The notes under the pieces are model-generated. The model was not told the DNA's origin. It was given only the letters and a program-made list of their open reading frames with translations, and did not search any database. The position numbers were made by a program, and so were the translations under genes. From contig NZ_WNZY01000003.1 in NCBI RefSeq assembly GCF_009725205.1, positions 124,001-188,000 on the forward strand: 64,000 nucleotides of DNA. Direction: 5' to 3'. Positions 16,162-25,123 of this stretch are shown piece after piece (the first letter of the stretch is position 1; each line of letters begins with the position of its first letter). The DNA is from Paenibacillus timonensis. GTDB taxonomy: Bacteria > Bacillota > Bacilli > Paenibacillales > Paenibacillaceae.

Positions 16162-17082
16162 ATGATTCGTAAAAATAATGCCAAATTCGAAATGCTGTTT
16201 TTGCTTGGTTTTCTCGCCACGCTGATTATCGCGTTTGGGACCTTCTTTTTAGGACTCAATATCGGCATCGACAAGACGGAAGCTAAATATGCCTATTTAC
16301 AAACCGCCCCACCTGGAGAAGAAAACGAAAACTCCTATCAGCAACAGGATTTGGTCACGTTCTACTACGTGGTGTTCCAACCATACCAGCAATTCAAAGA
16401 GGATTATCTCACGCTGGTCGATGAAATGTCCCGTAGTACCTCGAAGTCGGTCTCAGCGGACGCAATGAAGGAAATCCGCGAAAAGGCGAAAGCCGGTTAC
16501 GAGCAAATTGCCGCCCAATCCATTGCGGATTCCTCGCCATTACTTAAGGAGGCTCAGACCGACTATTTAAAAAGCCTGAAGCTGTTCTCGGACAGCATCG
16601 ACCAAGTCAAGGCAAAGGCAGGAAGCAAAAAAGGCGCGGAGCTAGCCAAAGCGGTCACCCAGGACGAATTCACGGTAAGCGCGAAAAGCTTTGGCCTGCA
16701 GGCGCAAAAGAAATATTATTCCTCGATCCTGAAATGGACCGCTAAAACCAAAAACGGCATTCCGGCCGATTATACTTACAAGAATAACATCAGCACTAAG
16801 GAATGGTCCGGCTATTCGCTCGCTGTGAAGAACAAAGCAATCACCGATATGATGGTGAATGAGCAACTTTATGTATCCTATCTGCCGCAGGATCTTACCT
16901 CCAAAATCGATCAGTTGATCAGTAGCGGAAAGTCCGACGCTCTTAAACTGACCTCCGTAGCATCGATCGTTAAGGTTTTAACAGAAACGGATGCCGTTAA
17001 GAATAAGGAATTCGCGAAATGGAAATCAACGTATTATGCATCCGAATCTCTGCCGGAGCTACCGTTCTTTACGGAGGATTAA
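16162..17082 (+). CDS. unknown protein with N-terminal membrane anchor
   Basis: A 306-residue protein starting at the ATG at 16162, which has AAGGAGC about 7 bp upstream. The ATG at 16144 has none. A single hydrophobic segment (about 9-30) is followed by a long, highly charged, largely helical region rich in Lys, Ala and Glu. This suggests one membrane helix with an extracytoplasmic domain. No Cys in a lipobox and no recognised domain were seen. It is divergent from the CPBP protease gene and stands alone before the serA leader. Confidence 0.75.
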   Translation: MIRKNNAKFEMLFLLGFLATLIIAFGTFFLGLNIGIDKTEAKYAYLQTAPPGEENENSYQQQDLVTFYYVVFQPYQQFKEDYLTLVDEMSRSTSKSVSADAMKEIREKAKAGYEQIAAQSIADSSPLLKEAQTDYLKSLKLFSDSIDQVKAKAGSKKGAELAKAVTQDEFTVSAKSFGLQAQKKYYSSILKWTAKTKNGIPADYTYKNNISTKEWSGYSLAVKNKAITDMMVNEQLYVSYLPQDLTSKIDQLISSGKSDALKLTSVASIVKVLTETDAVKNKEFAKWKSTYYASESLPELPFFTED

Positions 17083-17215
17083 ACCGCAGGCCGGGTCGTC
17101 GGAATCAGACGCTTTTCGACATTAGTAAAATCATAACCAAAATTCTAGGCGGATTCAAGTTTGGTCAAAATCCGAACGACAAACGCCTAACTTTGTAAAA
17201 ATGTTCAGGTTAGTG

Positions 17216-17245
17216 TTGACACCTTGCCGGGGACCGTGTTACATT
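17216..17245 (+). promoter_or_regulatory. sigma-A promoter of the serA leader
   Basis: TTGACA at 17216-17221 is a perfect -35 element, and TACATT at 17240-17245 (18-bp spacer; TTACAT with 17 bp also fits) is a plausible -10. Transcription would begin just upstream of the T-box stem I. Confidence 0.7.
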
Positions 17246-17264
17246 ATGAAAAATTACATTTCAT

Positions 17265-17524
17265 GAAACACGTTGAAGGAAAAAAAGGATTCGGAAAGCT
17301 TCCAGAGAGCCGGTGGTGCTGCAAACCGGTAGCGGAACGAATGCTTTAGCGCTCCCGAGTAGCTGCGTTGAATCCTGAGTAGGCGCAGCCGGTGAACCCG
17401 TTACCGTTCTGTCAGCAATGACAACTGAGGCTGCTTACCTGCAAAGGTGCAGCGAATTAGGGTGGTACCACGAACAACTCTCGTCCCTTACTACGGAAGT
17501 AGTGTGCGGATTGGGAGTTTTTTT
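17265..17524 (+). promoter_or_regulatory. T-box leader riboswitch upstream of serA
   Basis: This leader senses uncharged tRNA and decides between termination and read-through. Stem I is closed by AGGATTC (17286-17292) and GAATCCT (17370-17376), with AGAGAGCCGG typical of the apical part. The T-box sequence AGGGTGGTACCACG is at 17459-17472. An intrinsic terminator follows at 17476-17524. The 3' side of stem I holds UCC (17353-17355) and AGC (17348-17350 and 17361-17363), all Ser codons, which suits a serine-biosynthesis gene, but the true specifier could not be fixed by eye. Confidence 0.92.
17476..17524 (+). terminator. T-box regulatory terminator
   Basis: AACTCTC pairs with GGGAGTT, extended by GTCC/GGAT and an inner ACTAC-GGA-AGTAGT hairpin, then seven T residues. 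It is the expression platform of the serA T-box. Confidence 0.88.
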
Positions 17525-17724
17525 GATGTATCAAGTAAGTTTAACGTGGCATAGAGGCGAATTTGCGTTATCGGGTACCTCCACTCTTTTGCGCGGTGAT
17601 AAGACACAGCGTCAACGAAGGAACTCGTTTTTGAATCCCGTCAGCTTATGCTTCCGAAGAAAGCGATGCAAGATCACTTTCGAGGAGGCCTTGCTATATA
17701 AAACTTTTAGGAGGGTCAATAATC
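17525..17724 (+). other. long untranslated spacer between T-box terminator and serA
   Basis: About 200 bp with no convincing gene. Only the serA ribosome binding site, AGGAGGG at its end, is recognised. A small in-frame ORF overlaps the T-box itself and is not credible. Confidence 0.5.
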
Positions 17725-19314
17725 ATGTTTAAAGTGTTAGTATCGGATCCGATCAGCGATTTGGGAATCCAACAACTGATGGATGCAGCCGACGTTGAGG
17801 TCGACAAAAAACCAGGTCTCAGCGAAGACGAATTGGTGCAGATCATTCCGCAATATGACGGTCTTCTGGTCCGTAGCCAAACGAAAGTAACCGAAAAAAT
17901 CATGGAAGCCGGGACCCGCTTGAAAGTCATCGGCCGCGCTGGTGTCGGGGTCGACAACATCAATCTGGAGGCCGCAACGACACGCGGGATTATCGTCATT
18001 AACGCTCCAGACGGCAATACGATTACGACATGCGAGCATGCCTTTGCGATGATGATGGCGCTAGCCCGCCATATTCCTCAAGCCTACGCCAAAACGGTAA
18101 ACGGCGAATGGGATCGCAAATTCCTCGGCGTGGAGCTTCGCAACAAAACGTTGGGCGTGTTAGGTATGGGCCGCATCGGCAGCGAGGTTGCGAAACGGGC
18201 CAAAGCATTTGGAATGGATATTCTCGGGTATGATCCGTTCCTTACCGAAGATCGGGCCGAGAAGCTAGGCGTGAAGCTGGCCACCGTGGACGATATTATC
18301 CGTAATGCCGACTTCATCACCGTCCATACGCCATTGACACCTGAAACGAAGCACATGATCGCCCGTCCGCAGTTTGAGGTCATGAAGAAAGGCATGCGCA
18401 TCGTCAACTGCGCCCGTGGCGGCGTTATTGACGAGTTGGCGCTGGTTGAAGCGATCGATCAAGGTATCGTCGCAGGAGCTGCCTTCGACGTGTTCGAGAA
18501 AGAACCGCCGGAAGCCGATCACCCGTTCCTCAACAACCCAAAAATCATCGTAACCCCTCACCTTGGCGCCTCCACTGTGGAAGCCCAAGAGAACGTGGCG
18601 ATCGACGTCTCGGAACAGGTTCTTCACATCCTGCGTAACGAACCGTTCAAAAATGCTGTTAATATGCCGCCAGTAGCGGCCAGCGTCATGAATAAACTGC
18701 AGCCCTACTTCGGTCTTGGCGAGAAAATCGGGATCTTCTTGTCCCAGTTGAACAATCAGGCCGTGAAGGAAATCCATGTCGATTATGCCGGGGATCTGGC
18801 AGAAGTTGATACGCAACCCCTCACCCGTTACATTATTAAAGGGGTGTTGTCCCGTCATTTTGCCGGAGACGTCAATATCGTCAACTCGATGCATCTGGCG
18901 AAAGTCCGTGACATCAACGTCGTTGTATCGCAGGCTTCGGCCACTAAAGGCTTTACCAATTTGATTTCTGTTACGCTTAAAGGGCAGGACGGTGCGGAGC
19001 GCCGAGTCGCCGGAACACTGCTGAACGGGTATGGCGCACGGATCGTACAGATTGATAAATTCCCGGTAGACGTTGCACCGGAAGGTCATCTGATCTTTAT
19101 CTCCCATAACGATAAGCCGGGCATCATCGGACATGTCGGCACACTGCTTGGGAAGAACGACGTCAACATCGCTTCCATGCAGGTGGGACGTAAATTGATC
19201 GGTGGCGAGGCCATCATGGTGCTTACCGTAGACAAAGAGGTTACCAAAGATGTATTAGACGAATTGACGAAACTTCCCGAACTGAATAAAGCGCAGCATA
19301 TCATCTTTGCTTAA
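17725..19314 (+). CDS. serA: D-3-phosphoglycerate dehydrogenase
   Basis: A 529-residue cytosolic enzyme oxidising 3-phosphoglycerate, the first step of serine synthesis. It is the long form: catalytic and NAD-binding domain (about 1-315, with LGMGRIG as the dinucleotide loop, CARGGVIDE, and TPHLGAST containing the catalytic His), an intervening ASB domain, and a C-terminal ACT domain (about 455-529, ISHNDKPGIIGHVG) for serine sensing. The upstream T-box ties expression to the charging state of a tRNA, most plausibly tRNA-Ser. It stands alone and ends at a strong bidirectional terminator. Confidence 0.97.
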   Translation: MFKVLVSDPISDLGIQQLMDAADVEVDKKPGLSEDELVQIIPQYDGLLVRSQTKVTEKIMEAGTRLKVIGRAGVGVDNINLEAATTRGIIVINAPDGNTITTCEHAFAMMMALARHIPQAYAKTVNGEWDRKFLGVELRNKTLGVLGMGRIGSEVAKRAKAFGMDILGYDPFLTEDRAEKLGVKLATVDDIIRNADFITVHTPLTPETKHMIARPQFEVMKKGMRIVNCARGGVIDELALVEAIDQGIVAGAAFDVFEKEPPEADHPFLNNPKIIVTPHLGASTVEAQENVAIDVSEQVLHILRNEPFKNAVNMPPVAASVMNKLQPYFGLGEKIGIFLSQLNNQAVKEIHVDYAGDLAEVDTQPLTRYIIKGVLSRHFAGDVNIVNSMHLAKVRDINVVVSQASATKGFTNLISVTLKGQDGAERRVAGTLLNGYGARIVQIDKFPVDVAPEGHLIFISHNDKPGIIGHVGTLLGKNDVNIASMQVGRKLIGGEAIMVLTVDKEVTKDVLDELTKLPELNKAQHIIFA

Positions 19315-19371
19315 CCCCTCAATTGGAGATCAATGTTCCACGATGAACAAGATTTATCTGCGGCATTCAAC

Positions 19372-19407
19372 AAAAAAACATCCTTCTTCGCGAAGGATGT
19401 TTTTTTG
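19372..19407. terminator. bidirectional terminator between serA and resE
   Basis: ACATCCTTC pairs with GAAGGATGT around TTCGC, flanked by seven A on the left and seven T on the right, so it serves both convergent genes. Confidence 0.95.
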
Positions 19408-19425
19408 TGATTACGTGGTTTGTCT

Positions 19426-20859
19426 CTATTCGACAGGAAGCATGAAATGAAAAGCGGTCCCTTTGCCAATCTCGCTATCGGCCCAGATCGAGCCATGATG
19501 AGCGTCGATGATATTTTTGACGATCGATAGCCCCAATCCCGTACCGCCGTTCTCCCCGCGAACACGAGCTTTGTCCGCTTTATAAAAGCGATCAAAGATA
19601 AAGCGTAAATCATCGCTAGGAATGCCGACACCGGTATCCGTAATCGTCGCGTGAAGCTGCTTCCCTTGCCCATTTGGCTTCATCCCCGCCGTCACGGTTA
19701 CTCTGCCTCCCTCCGGCGTATGCCGGAAAGCATTGTCCAGCAGGTTCGTCAGCACCTGCTCCAGCCGATCTTCATCAGCTTGCAGCTTCAGCTCGCCTTC
19801 TTCCAGCTCCAGCGCGAGTTCAACACCGTTCTCCTTGGCTCGCACTTGAAATTTACGGTACACCCGTTCAGCCAATTCGCGAAAATCGATCTGGCGCATC
19901 ACCATGTCCGTATGTCCTGCCTCCATGCGGGCTAAGTCCAACAGGTCGCGGACTAGCCGCCCCATCCGCAGCGACTCGTCATAGATCACCTGTGCGAGCT
20001 CTGCACTCTCTTCCGGGGAAGAAGCCATCCCATCCAGCAGCGCTTCGCTATAGCCCTGCATCATCGAGAGTGGCGTCCGAATTTCGTGAGAGACGTTCGC
20101 TACGAAATCGCGGCGCATCTTCTCCAGACTTACCTCTTCCGTTACATCGCGAAGAACGGCAACCGCCCCGCGGACTTCGCCGTCTGAAGACAGAGGGGCC
20201 ATATGTACGGACCAAACGCCTTTCATGACGTGCACGTTCATCTTCTGGTCGCTTTCTTGATCCAGCAACCGGCGGAACATCGGAAGCAGCGGCTGAGGCA
20301 CAACCTGCCCTTCACCCGTTGGTGCAGGCCGCAGAATCTCTCCCTCGTCTTCTTCCTCGATCAGATCCCCCCACATCTGCAGAATGCGATCGCCCGGCGG
20401 ATTGGTCAAAATCACGTAACCCTCCCGATCCAAAGTGATCACGGCATCGTTCATACTGCGCAGCACGCTGGATAGATGCTCTTTCTCATGCTTCAAGCTG
20501 CGGATCGTATTCTCCAGTTCCTCCGCCATATGATTAAACGTAATCGCGAGTTCGCCGATTTCGTCACTCGTGCGAAGAGAAAGGCGGGTTTCATACTTGC
20601 CTTTGCGAATCGAATCCGCAGCCTGAATCAACTGCTGCATGGGTTGAGTGATCTTGGTGAAGAGAAACAGCGCAAAAAACGTTGTGAGCGAAAATCCGAT
20701 CATCGAAACGATCACAAATAATCGTTTGACCGCTCCGGAGTTTGTAAAATTCGTATCGATATAGGGCAGCAGGAAGAGCCCCATCAGCATCAGGACACAG
20801 GCCACCAAACAAATGATCGTAATCCACAGTTTACCGACGAGCGTTCTCCAGAAGTTCAC
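19426..20859 (-). CDS. resE: ResE sensor histidine kinase
   Basis: A 477-residue membrane kinase. Two hydrophobic helices at about 11-33 and 46-68 are followed by HAMP (about 69-118), PAS (about 125-240), DHp with phospho-acceptor His258 in NVSHEIRTPL, and the HATPase domain with N, G1 and G2 boxes (DNAFRHT, DTGVGIP, GTGLGLSIV). In B. subtilis ResE senses oxygen limitation and NO and phosphorylates ResD. Only about a dozen residues separate the two helices, so the large extracytoplasmic domain of B. subtilis ResE is absent. GTG start directly follows the resD stop. Confidence 0.93.
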   Translation of the reverse strand: MNFWRTLVGKLWITIICLVACVLMLMGLFLLPYIDTNFTNSGAVKRLFVIVSMIGFSLTTFFALFLFTKITQPMQQLIQAADSIRKGKYETRLSLRTSDEIGELAITFNHMAEELENTIRSLKHEKEHLSSVLRSMNDAVITLDREGYVILTNPPGDRILQMWGDLIEEEDEGEILRPAPTGEGQVVPQPLLPMFRRLLDQESDQKMNVHVMKGVWSVHMAPLSSDGEVRGAVAVLRDVTEEVSLEKMRRDFVANVSHEIRTPLSMMQGYSEALLDGMASSPEESAELAQVIYDESLRMGRLVRDLLDLARMEAGHTDMVMRQIDFRELAERVYRKFQVRAKENGVELALELEEGELKLQADEDRLEQVLTNLLDNAFRHTPEGGRVTVTAGMKPNGQGKQLHATITDTGVGIPSDDLRFIFDRFYKADKARVRGENGGTGLGLSIVKNIIDAHHGSIWADSEIGKGTAFHFMLPVE

Positions 20860-21576
20860 TTACTTCGAAACCTCCAGCTTGTAACCGACGCCCCACACCG
20901 TGGTGATCATTGCGGCGGATTCCGGTGACACCTTATTCAGCTTCTCGCGCAGCCGTTTGACATGAGTATCGACCGTACGCAAATCACCGAAAAATTCGTA
21001 ATTCCAAACGTCCTTCAACAGTTCCTCCCGAGAAAATACTTTATCCGGTGAAACCGCCAGATAATGAAGCAGCTCATATTCTTTCGGGGTCAAGCTGACC
21101 TCTTGGCCGCTAGCCGTCACCCGATGAGCGTCATGCTCAATGACAAGATGAGGGAACACGATATTGTTGCTAGTCCCGCTTTCTTTGGTCAAATACGCCG
21201 TTGCCGAAGCGCGACGCATAATCGCTTTGACCCGGTAGATGACCTCACGAGGGCTGAACGGCTTCACGACGTAATCGTCCGCTCCGACCTCAAAGCCCTG
21301 CACGCGGTTGATTTCCTCGCCCTTGGCCGTCAGCATCAGCACCGGCGTTGCCTTGACTTGTCTCAAACGGTTACAGACCTCGACGCCGTCAATGCCCGGC
21401 AGCATGACGTCGAGCAGAATCAAACCATAGTCGCCGGCGGTCGCCATTTTCAGGGCGGTCTCCCCGTCCTCGGCTTCATCGATTTCGTAGCCTTCTTTTT
21501 CCAAGTACATCTTCAGCAGCCGGCGAATCCGCTCCTCGTCATCGACTACCAGAATGCGGTTTGCTTGATCTGACAT
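20860..21576 (-). CDS. resD: ResD response regulator
   Basis: A 238-residue OmpR-family DNA-binding regulator. The receiver domain has the acidic pair at 12-13, phospho-acceptor Asp56 in LLDVMLPG and Lys105 in VVKPFSP. A winged-helix domain occupies about 140-238. The ATG at 21574-21576 is preferred (AAGGGG upstream) over the one at 21606. ResD activates cytochrome biogenesis and anaerobic respiration genes in B. subtilis, including resA. Its stop codon abuts the resE start, so the pair is translated together. Confidence 0.95.
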   Translation of the reverse strand: MSDQANRILVVDDEERIRRLLKMYLEKEGYEIDEAEDGETALKMATAGDYGLILLDVMLPGIDGVEVCNRLRQVKATPVLMLTAKGEEINRVQGFEVGADDYVVKPFSPREVIYRVKAIMRRASATAYLTKESGTSNNIVFPHLVIEHDAHRVTASGQEVSLTPKEYELLHYLAVSPDKVFSREELLKDVWNYEFFGDLRTVDTHVKRLREKLNKVSPESAAMITTVWGVGYKLEVSK

Positions 21577-21640
21577 TAACAACAACCCCTTCATCATCTT
21601 ACCCAATCAGTTGAGCAGTCCATATGGTCTTCTTGCTTGT

Positions 21641-22906
21641 TTAATCGGTACCCGCATAGGAGTGTAGACCCGCTATGATCAGATTCACCCCTACGAGCGT
21701 AAACATCACGACCAGAAATCCTAAGACGGCCAGCCACGAGGCCTTACGCCCCTGGAACCCGCGCGATAAGCGCAAATGCAGATAAGCGCTGTAAAACAAC
21801 CAGGTAATCAGCGCCCATACCTCTTTCGGATCCCATCCCCAGAATCTGCCCCAGGCTTGCTGCGCCCAAATCATGGCAAATATGAGCGCGCCTAAAGTAA
21901 AGATCGGAAACCCGATCGCGATTGCCCGGTAGCTGATCTCATCCAGATCATCCGGATCAATCGCCCGAAGCGCCGGCGACAGTGCCGAGCCCAGCGATTT
22001 ACGAAGGATCAACCGGAGCAGCAAATAAAGTACGGTACCTGTTAGTATAGCCCAAATTACCGTGTTCAGTTTACGGCCGGCCGTATCCCCCCGCATCCAG
22101 GCAGGCGCATCGAATAACGGTTTGTTCATGCCGAGGAACGGCTGGATTTGCTCCGGTTCGCTTTGGTGCGGACCCACAATCGGCGGCAGATTATAGATTA
22201 CTTTATCTTCTATTGTACTATCTTGCTCTACTTGGCTGTCAATCGTTGTCTGATTTTGTACGAATACGGCTTCATATCCGGCTGCCCGAAAGGCGAATAC
22301 GGAAACAATAAAGCCCAATACTATAATAATAGAAAAAAGCGTAAATTCAACCCACCATTTTTGCCGCCGGCCTGGCCGGTCAGTGGCAGTGAAATCCACC
22401 GCGCGCAAAAGGTACATCAATCCGGCGATAAAGCCGACGGCAAAAAACGATTCTCCCGTGGCCGCCAGCGTTACGTGGATATAGAGCCAAATCGAGCGCA
22501 ACGACGGAATCAACGGCTGCACATCCTGCGGGAATACGGCAGCATAAGCCATAATAAGAATAGCCAGCGGGAGCGCGAACACTCCAAGTAGAATCTTGCG
22601 GTAAATGACAAAGACGACGGTGAAGGCCACCATAATCATCATCGACAAAAACGACATGAATTCGTACATATTGCTGACCGGCACGTGTCCGCTGTAAGCC
22701 CAGCGAGTACCGCAATAAACCAGATGCGACAGCAAGCCAAGCGAAGAGATGCTAAACGAAATACGCCCCCATTTCGCCTCATGGCGCTCCGGGTCGCGAT
22801 TGCGCCAAGTTTTTCCCGTTACGGCCACTACATAACAAATGAAAGCTGCGCAATAAAGCAAAAAGGCCGACATAAATGCGACTCTACTGATTTCCAGAAA
22901 GTTCAT
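21641..22906 (-). CDS. resC: ResC, cytochrome c assembly protein (CcsA/CcsB type)
   Basis: A 421-residue multi-pass membrane protein. The haem-handling tryptophan-rich motif WGRFWGWDPKEVWALITWL is near the C-terminus (about 345-365), and conserved membrane histidines are visible. With ResB it forms the system II complex that carries haem out and attaches it to apocytochrome c. It overlaps the resB stop by 4 bp (ATGA), so the two subunits are translationally coupled. Confidence 0.95.
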   Translation of the reverse strand: MNFLEISRVAFMSAFLLYCAAFICYVVAVTGKTWRNRDPERHEAKWGRISFSISSLGLLSHLVYCGTRWAYSGHVPVSNMYEFMSFLSMMIMVAFTVVFVIYRKILLGVFALPLAILIMAYAAVFPQDVQPLIPSLRSIWLYIHVTLAATGESFFAVGFIAGLMYLLRAVDFTATDRPGRRQKWWVEFTLFSIIIVLGFIVSVFAFRAAGYEAVFVQNQTTIDSQVEQDSTIEDKVIYNLPPIVGPHQSEPEQIQPFLGMNKPLFDAPAWMRGDTAGRKLNTVIWAILTGTVLYLLLRLILRKSLGSALSPALRAIDPDDLDEISYRAIAIGFPIFTLGALIFAMIWAQQAWGRFWGWDPKEVWALITWLFYSAYLHLRLSRGFQGRKASWLAVLGFLVVMFTLVGVNLIIAGLHSYAGTD

Positions 22907-24573
22907 GGACGTTTCCCCCCGTTTTCCAAAGACTTCTCATCTGCTTCCAAGCCCATCGTATGAAGGAACCCGGAAACTTCACGGCGCATACCGAACCAGT
23001 TCTTCGTCGTGTGTCCGCCCAGCGTCAGCTGTCGGCCGTCCACCCGCAGCCAAATTCGGCGATGCTGCCAGTAAAACCCTAAGATCAGCCCAAGCATCAC
23101 GATTCCGAGCCCCAACCAAACGAAAGGCATTGCCCGGTCGATCCGGATGTTCAGGTAACTGGACGCTCCGACAAAATCCACGTCCTCCATGCCAAGGACA
23201 TCGAGCTGCAGCTTCGTTTGCACACCGCCGAGTTGTTGGTTGATGGCATCCTGCTGAAACCGCTCCTTGTCGATCTGCTTGGGAAAGTAAATATACTGCG
23301 CGCCTTGTTCAGGAAGATCCGGTCCTTCGATCAAGAACAAAAAGGCAGGCGCGTTGGGCTCACCGGAGATGGAGACCGGCTGCCCCTGGTCGTTCAGGGA
23401 AAAATCCATATATTTGTTTAGCAGCGTAAGCCGATATGGCCCCACCTCAACCTCGCGTTGGGGATTTCTCATATCTAATTTGAATTTGCCATACGATTCC
23501 CCGGTTTTGGCATTCACTAAAGCCGGCTGCACGGATCTCAGCTTCGGCGTAAGATCGAAGTCGAACTGATAAGCTTGGAGTCCTTTGTAACTGAGCGGAT
23601 CGTTCACCCGGATCGCGTGACGTTCCACTTCCCGGAGCTGCGGCTTTTTGGAAGGATCATCGCAATCGGCCGTGCATTCATAGAGGACTGCCTGCGTCTC
23701 AAACAACTTGGGGACGACTTTACCCCTAGCTTTGAAATCTTCGGACATTTCGTCCTCACTATAATACTCCACCGTAAACTTCTCGTTTTTAATAAACAGG
23801 TTCGTTTCCGGTATCCGCGTAATTTCTCCCTCAGGGAACCAGTAATGTTTGTCCATGTGAAGACCCGGCAACCCGCGAAATAAGACGGCCAGTAGAAAAA
23901 CGATCAGCCCGATATGAATGATATAAGGGCCCCAGCGGCTGAATCGCTGTTTCTCCGCCAGCAGGGCACTGCCCTCCGTATGAACACGATAGTGCTTCTT
24001 ACGTAGAGGCTGAACGGCATGCTGGACCCAGTCGGCACCTTCTTCGCCGATCTCCCCTTGGTAAACGATTTTCTGACGGGTGAGGAATTCCCGGTGCTTG
24101 CGTACTTTTTGCTTTGAAAGCGCTTTGTACAACGGAAGCACGCGATCCAGGCTGCAGATCACCAGCGAAGCGCCGATCATCACCAGAAGCAGCGTAAACC
24201 ACCAGGATTCATACGTATGGGATAAACCCAGTCGATAATAAATTTCGCCGATCGTGCCGTATTTGTTTTTGTAAAAAGTGGACGGATCGAAATTAATAAA
24301 GTTGCTCTCTTGTTCGAAGATCGTGCCGAACATAGCACCGATCAGCGTAATGATGATCAGGTAAATGGCAACTTTCACGGAGGAGAAGAAATTCCAAACC
24401 CGATCGATCATATTGGGGTTGGCTCGCTGCGAACGTCGGGCGACCCCGTCATATCGCATCTCCAGCAGCCCGCCCGGCTGCTCATCCTCAAACAGCGGTT
24501 TGCCGCAAGCTTCGCATAACACGGTTCCCACCCGATTTTGGTGGCCGCATTCGCATTTTGTATTTTGGATCAC
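22903..24573 (-). CDS. resB: ResB, cytochrome c biogenesis protein with N-terminal zinc ribbon
   Basis: A 556-residue membrane protein of haem system II. Membrane helices lie near 68-90, 124-146 and 215-237, then a large extracytoplasmic domain (about 240-490), then a last helix near 491-511. The first 25 residues hold Cys7, Cys9, Cys20 and Cys23 (CEC and CEAC), a zinc-ribbon-like module ahead of the ResB domain. It lies 22 bp after resA and overlaps resC by 4 bp. Confidence 0.95.
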   Translation of the reverse strand: MIQNTKCECGHQNRVGTVLCEACGKPLFEDEQPGGLLEMRYDGVARRSQRANPNMIDRVWNFFSSVKVAIYLIIITLIGAMFGTIFEQESNFINFDPSTFYKNKYGTIGEIYYRLGLSHTYESWWFTLLLVMIGASLVICSLDRVLPLYKALSKQKVRKHREFLTRQKIVYQGEIGEEGADWVQHAVQPLRKKHYRVHTEGSALLAEKQRFSRWGPYIIHIGLIVFLLAVLFRGLPGLHMDKHYWFPEGEITRIPETNLFIKNEKFTVEYYSEDEMSEDFKARGKVVPKLFETQAVLYECTADCDDPSKKPQLREVERHAIRVNDPLSYKGLQAYQFDFDLTPKLRSVQPALVNAKTGESYGKFKLDMRNPQREVEVGPYRLTLLNKYMDFSLNDQGQPVSISGEPNAPAFLFLIEGPDLPEQGAQYIYFPKQIDKERFQQDAINQQLGGVQTKLQLDVLGMEDVDFVGASSYLNIRIDRAMPFVWLGLGIVMLGLILGFYWQHRRIWLRVDGRQLTLGGHTTKNWFGMRREVSGFLHTMGLEADEKSLENGGKRP

Positions 24574-24595
24574 CGATTATGCCCTCCTCTCGTCG

Positions 24596-25123
24596 TCAAA
24601 GATCCAGCAGTTGCTTGATTTGGTCATCCAACGTGTCCAAGTTCAGCTCGCCTTGATGAATGGAGGAGATTTTGCCGTTCTTTCCGATAAAGAACGTTGT
24701 TGGCATCGGTACAATCCCATAATCGCGCGTCGTGGTATTATCGGAATCAAATAAAATGGGAAAATCCACGCCCGTCTGCTTAATAAAATTTTGCACGGTC
24801 ATTTCATCCTCGCCCGTATTGATCCCCAATACGACGACGCCTTGATCGCGCCATTTTTCCGCCTGAGCTTGCAATGCTGGCATCTCTTTCACGCAATAGG
24901 TGCACCAGGTAGCCCAGAAGTTCAGGACGACCGCTTGGCCTTTGTAATCATCCAACGTATGTACCTGTCCATCCAAACCGAGCAGCTTAAAAGCCGGCGG
25001 TTTACCCCCCTGCTTGGGTTTATCCGCTTCGCCGCCGGACACTGCGGTCCCGATGGCATAGCCGCCCAGCACGACGATCAGCAGCAAGATGACGATTTGG
25101 ATCGGCCGTCTCGCTTTCCCCAT
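24596..25123 (-). CDS. resA: ResA, thiol-disulfide oxidoreductase
   Basis: A 175-residue thioredoxin-fold protein held by one N-terminal membrane helix (about 8-28), with its catalytic domain outside. The active site is ATWCTYC with Cys74 and Cys77; it reduces the haem-binding cysteines of apocytochrome c before haem attachment. The ATG at 25121-25123 has AAAGGAAG upstream; the start at 25177 would add an unlikely leader. It heads resA-resB-resC, and resD-resE follows after 64 bp. A TATAAT at about 25186-25191 (minus strand) is a likely -10 for the operon. Confidence 0.95.
   Translation of the reverse strand: MGKARRPIQIVILLLIVVLGGYAIGTAVSGGEADKPKQGGKPPAFKLLGLDGQVHTLDDYKGQAVVLNFWATWCTYCVKEMPALQAQAEKWRDQGVVVLGINTGEDEMTVQNFIKQTGVDFPILFDSDNTTTRDYGIVPMPTTFFIGKNGKISSIHQGELNLDTLDDQIKQLLDL

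Noticed and set aside
17418..17732. A plus-strand ORF ahead of serA
   Set aside because: It overlaps the T-box sequence and terminator, and has no ribosome binding site.
18265..19134. A 289-codon minus-strand open frame opposite serA
   Set aside because: No ribosome binding site and full overlap with the conserved serA coding sequence.
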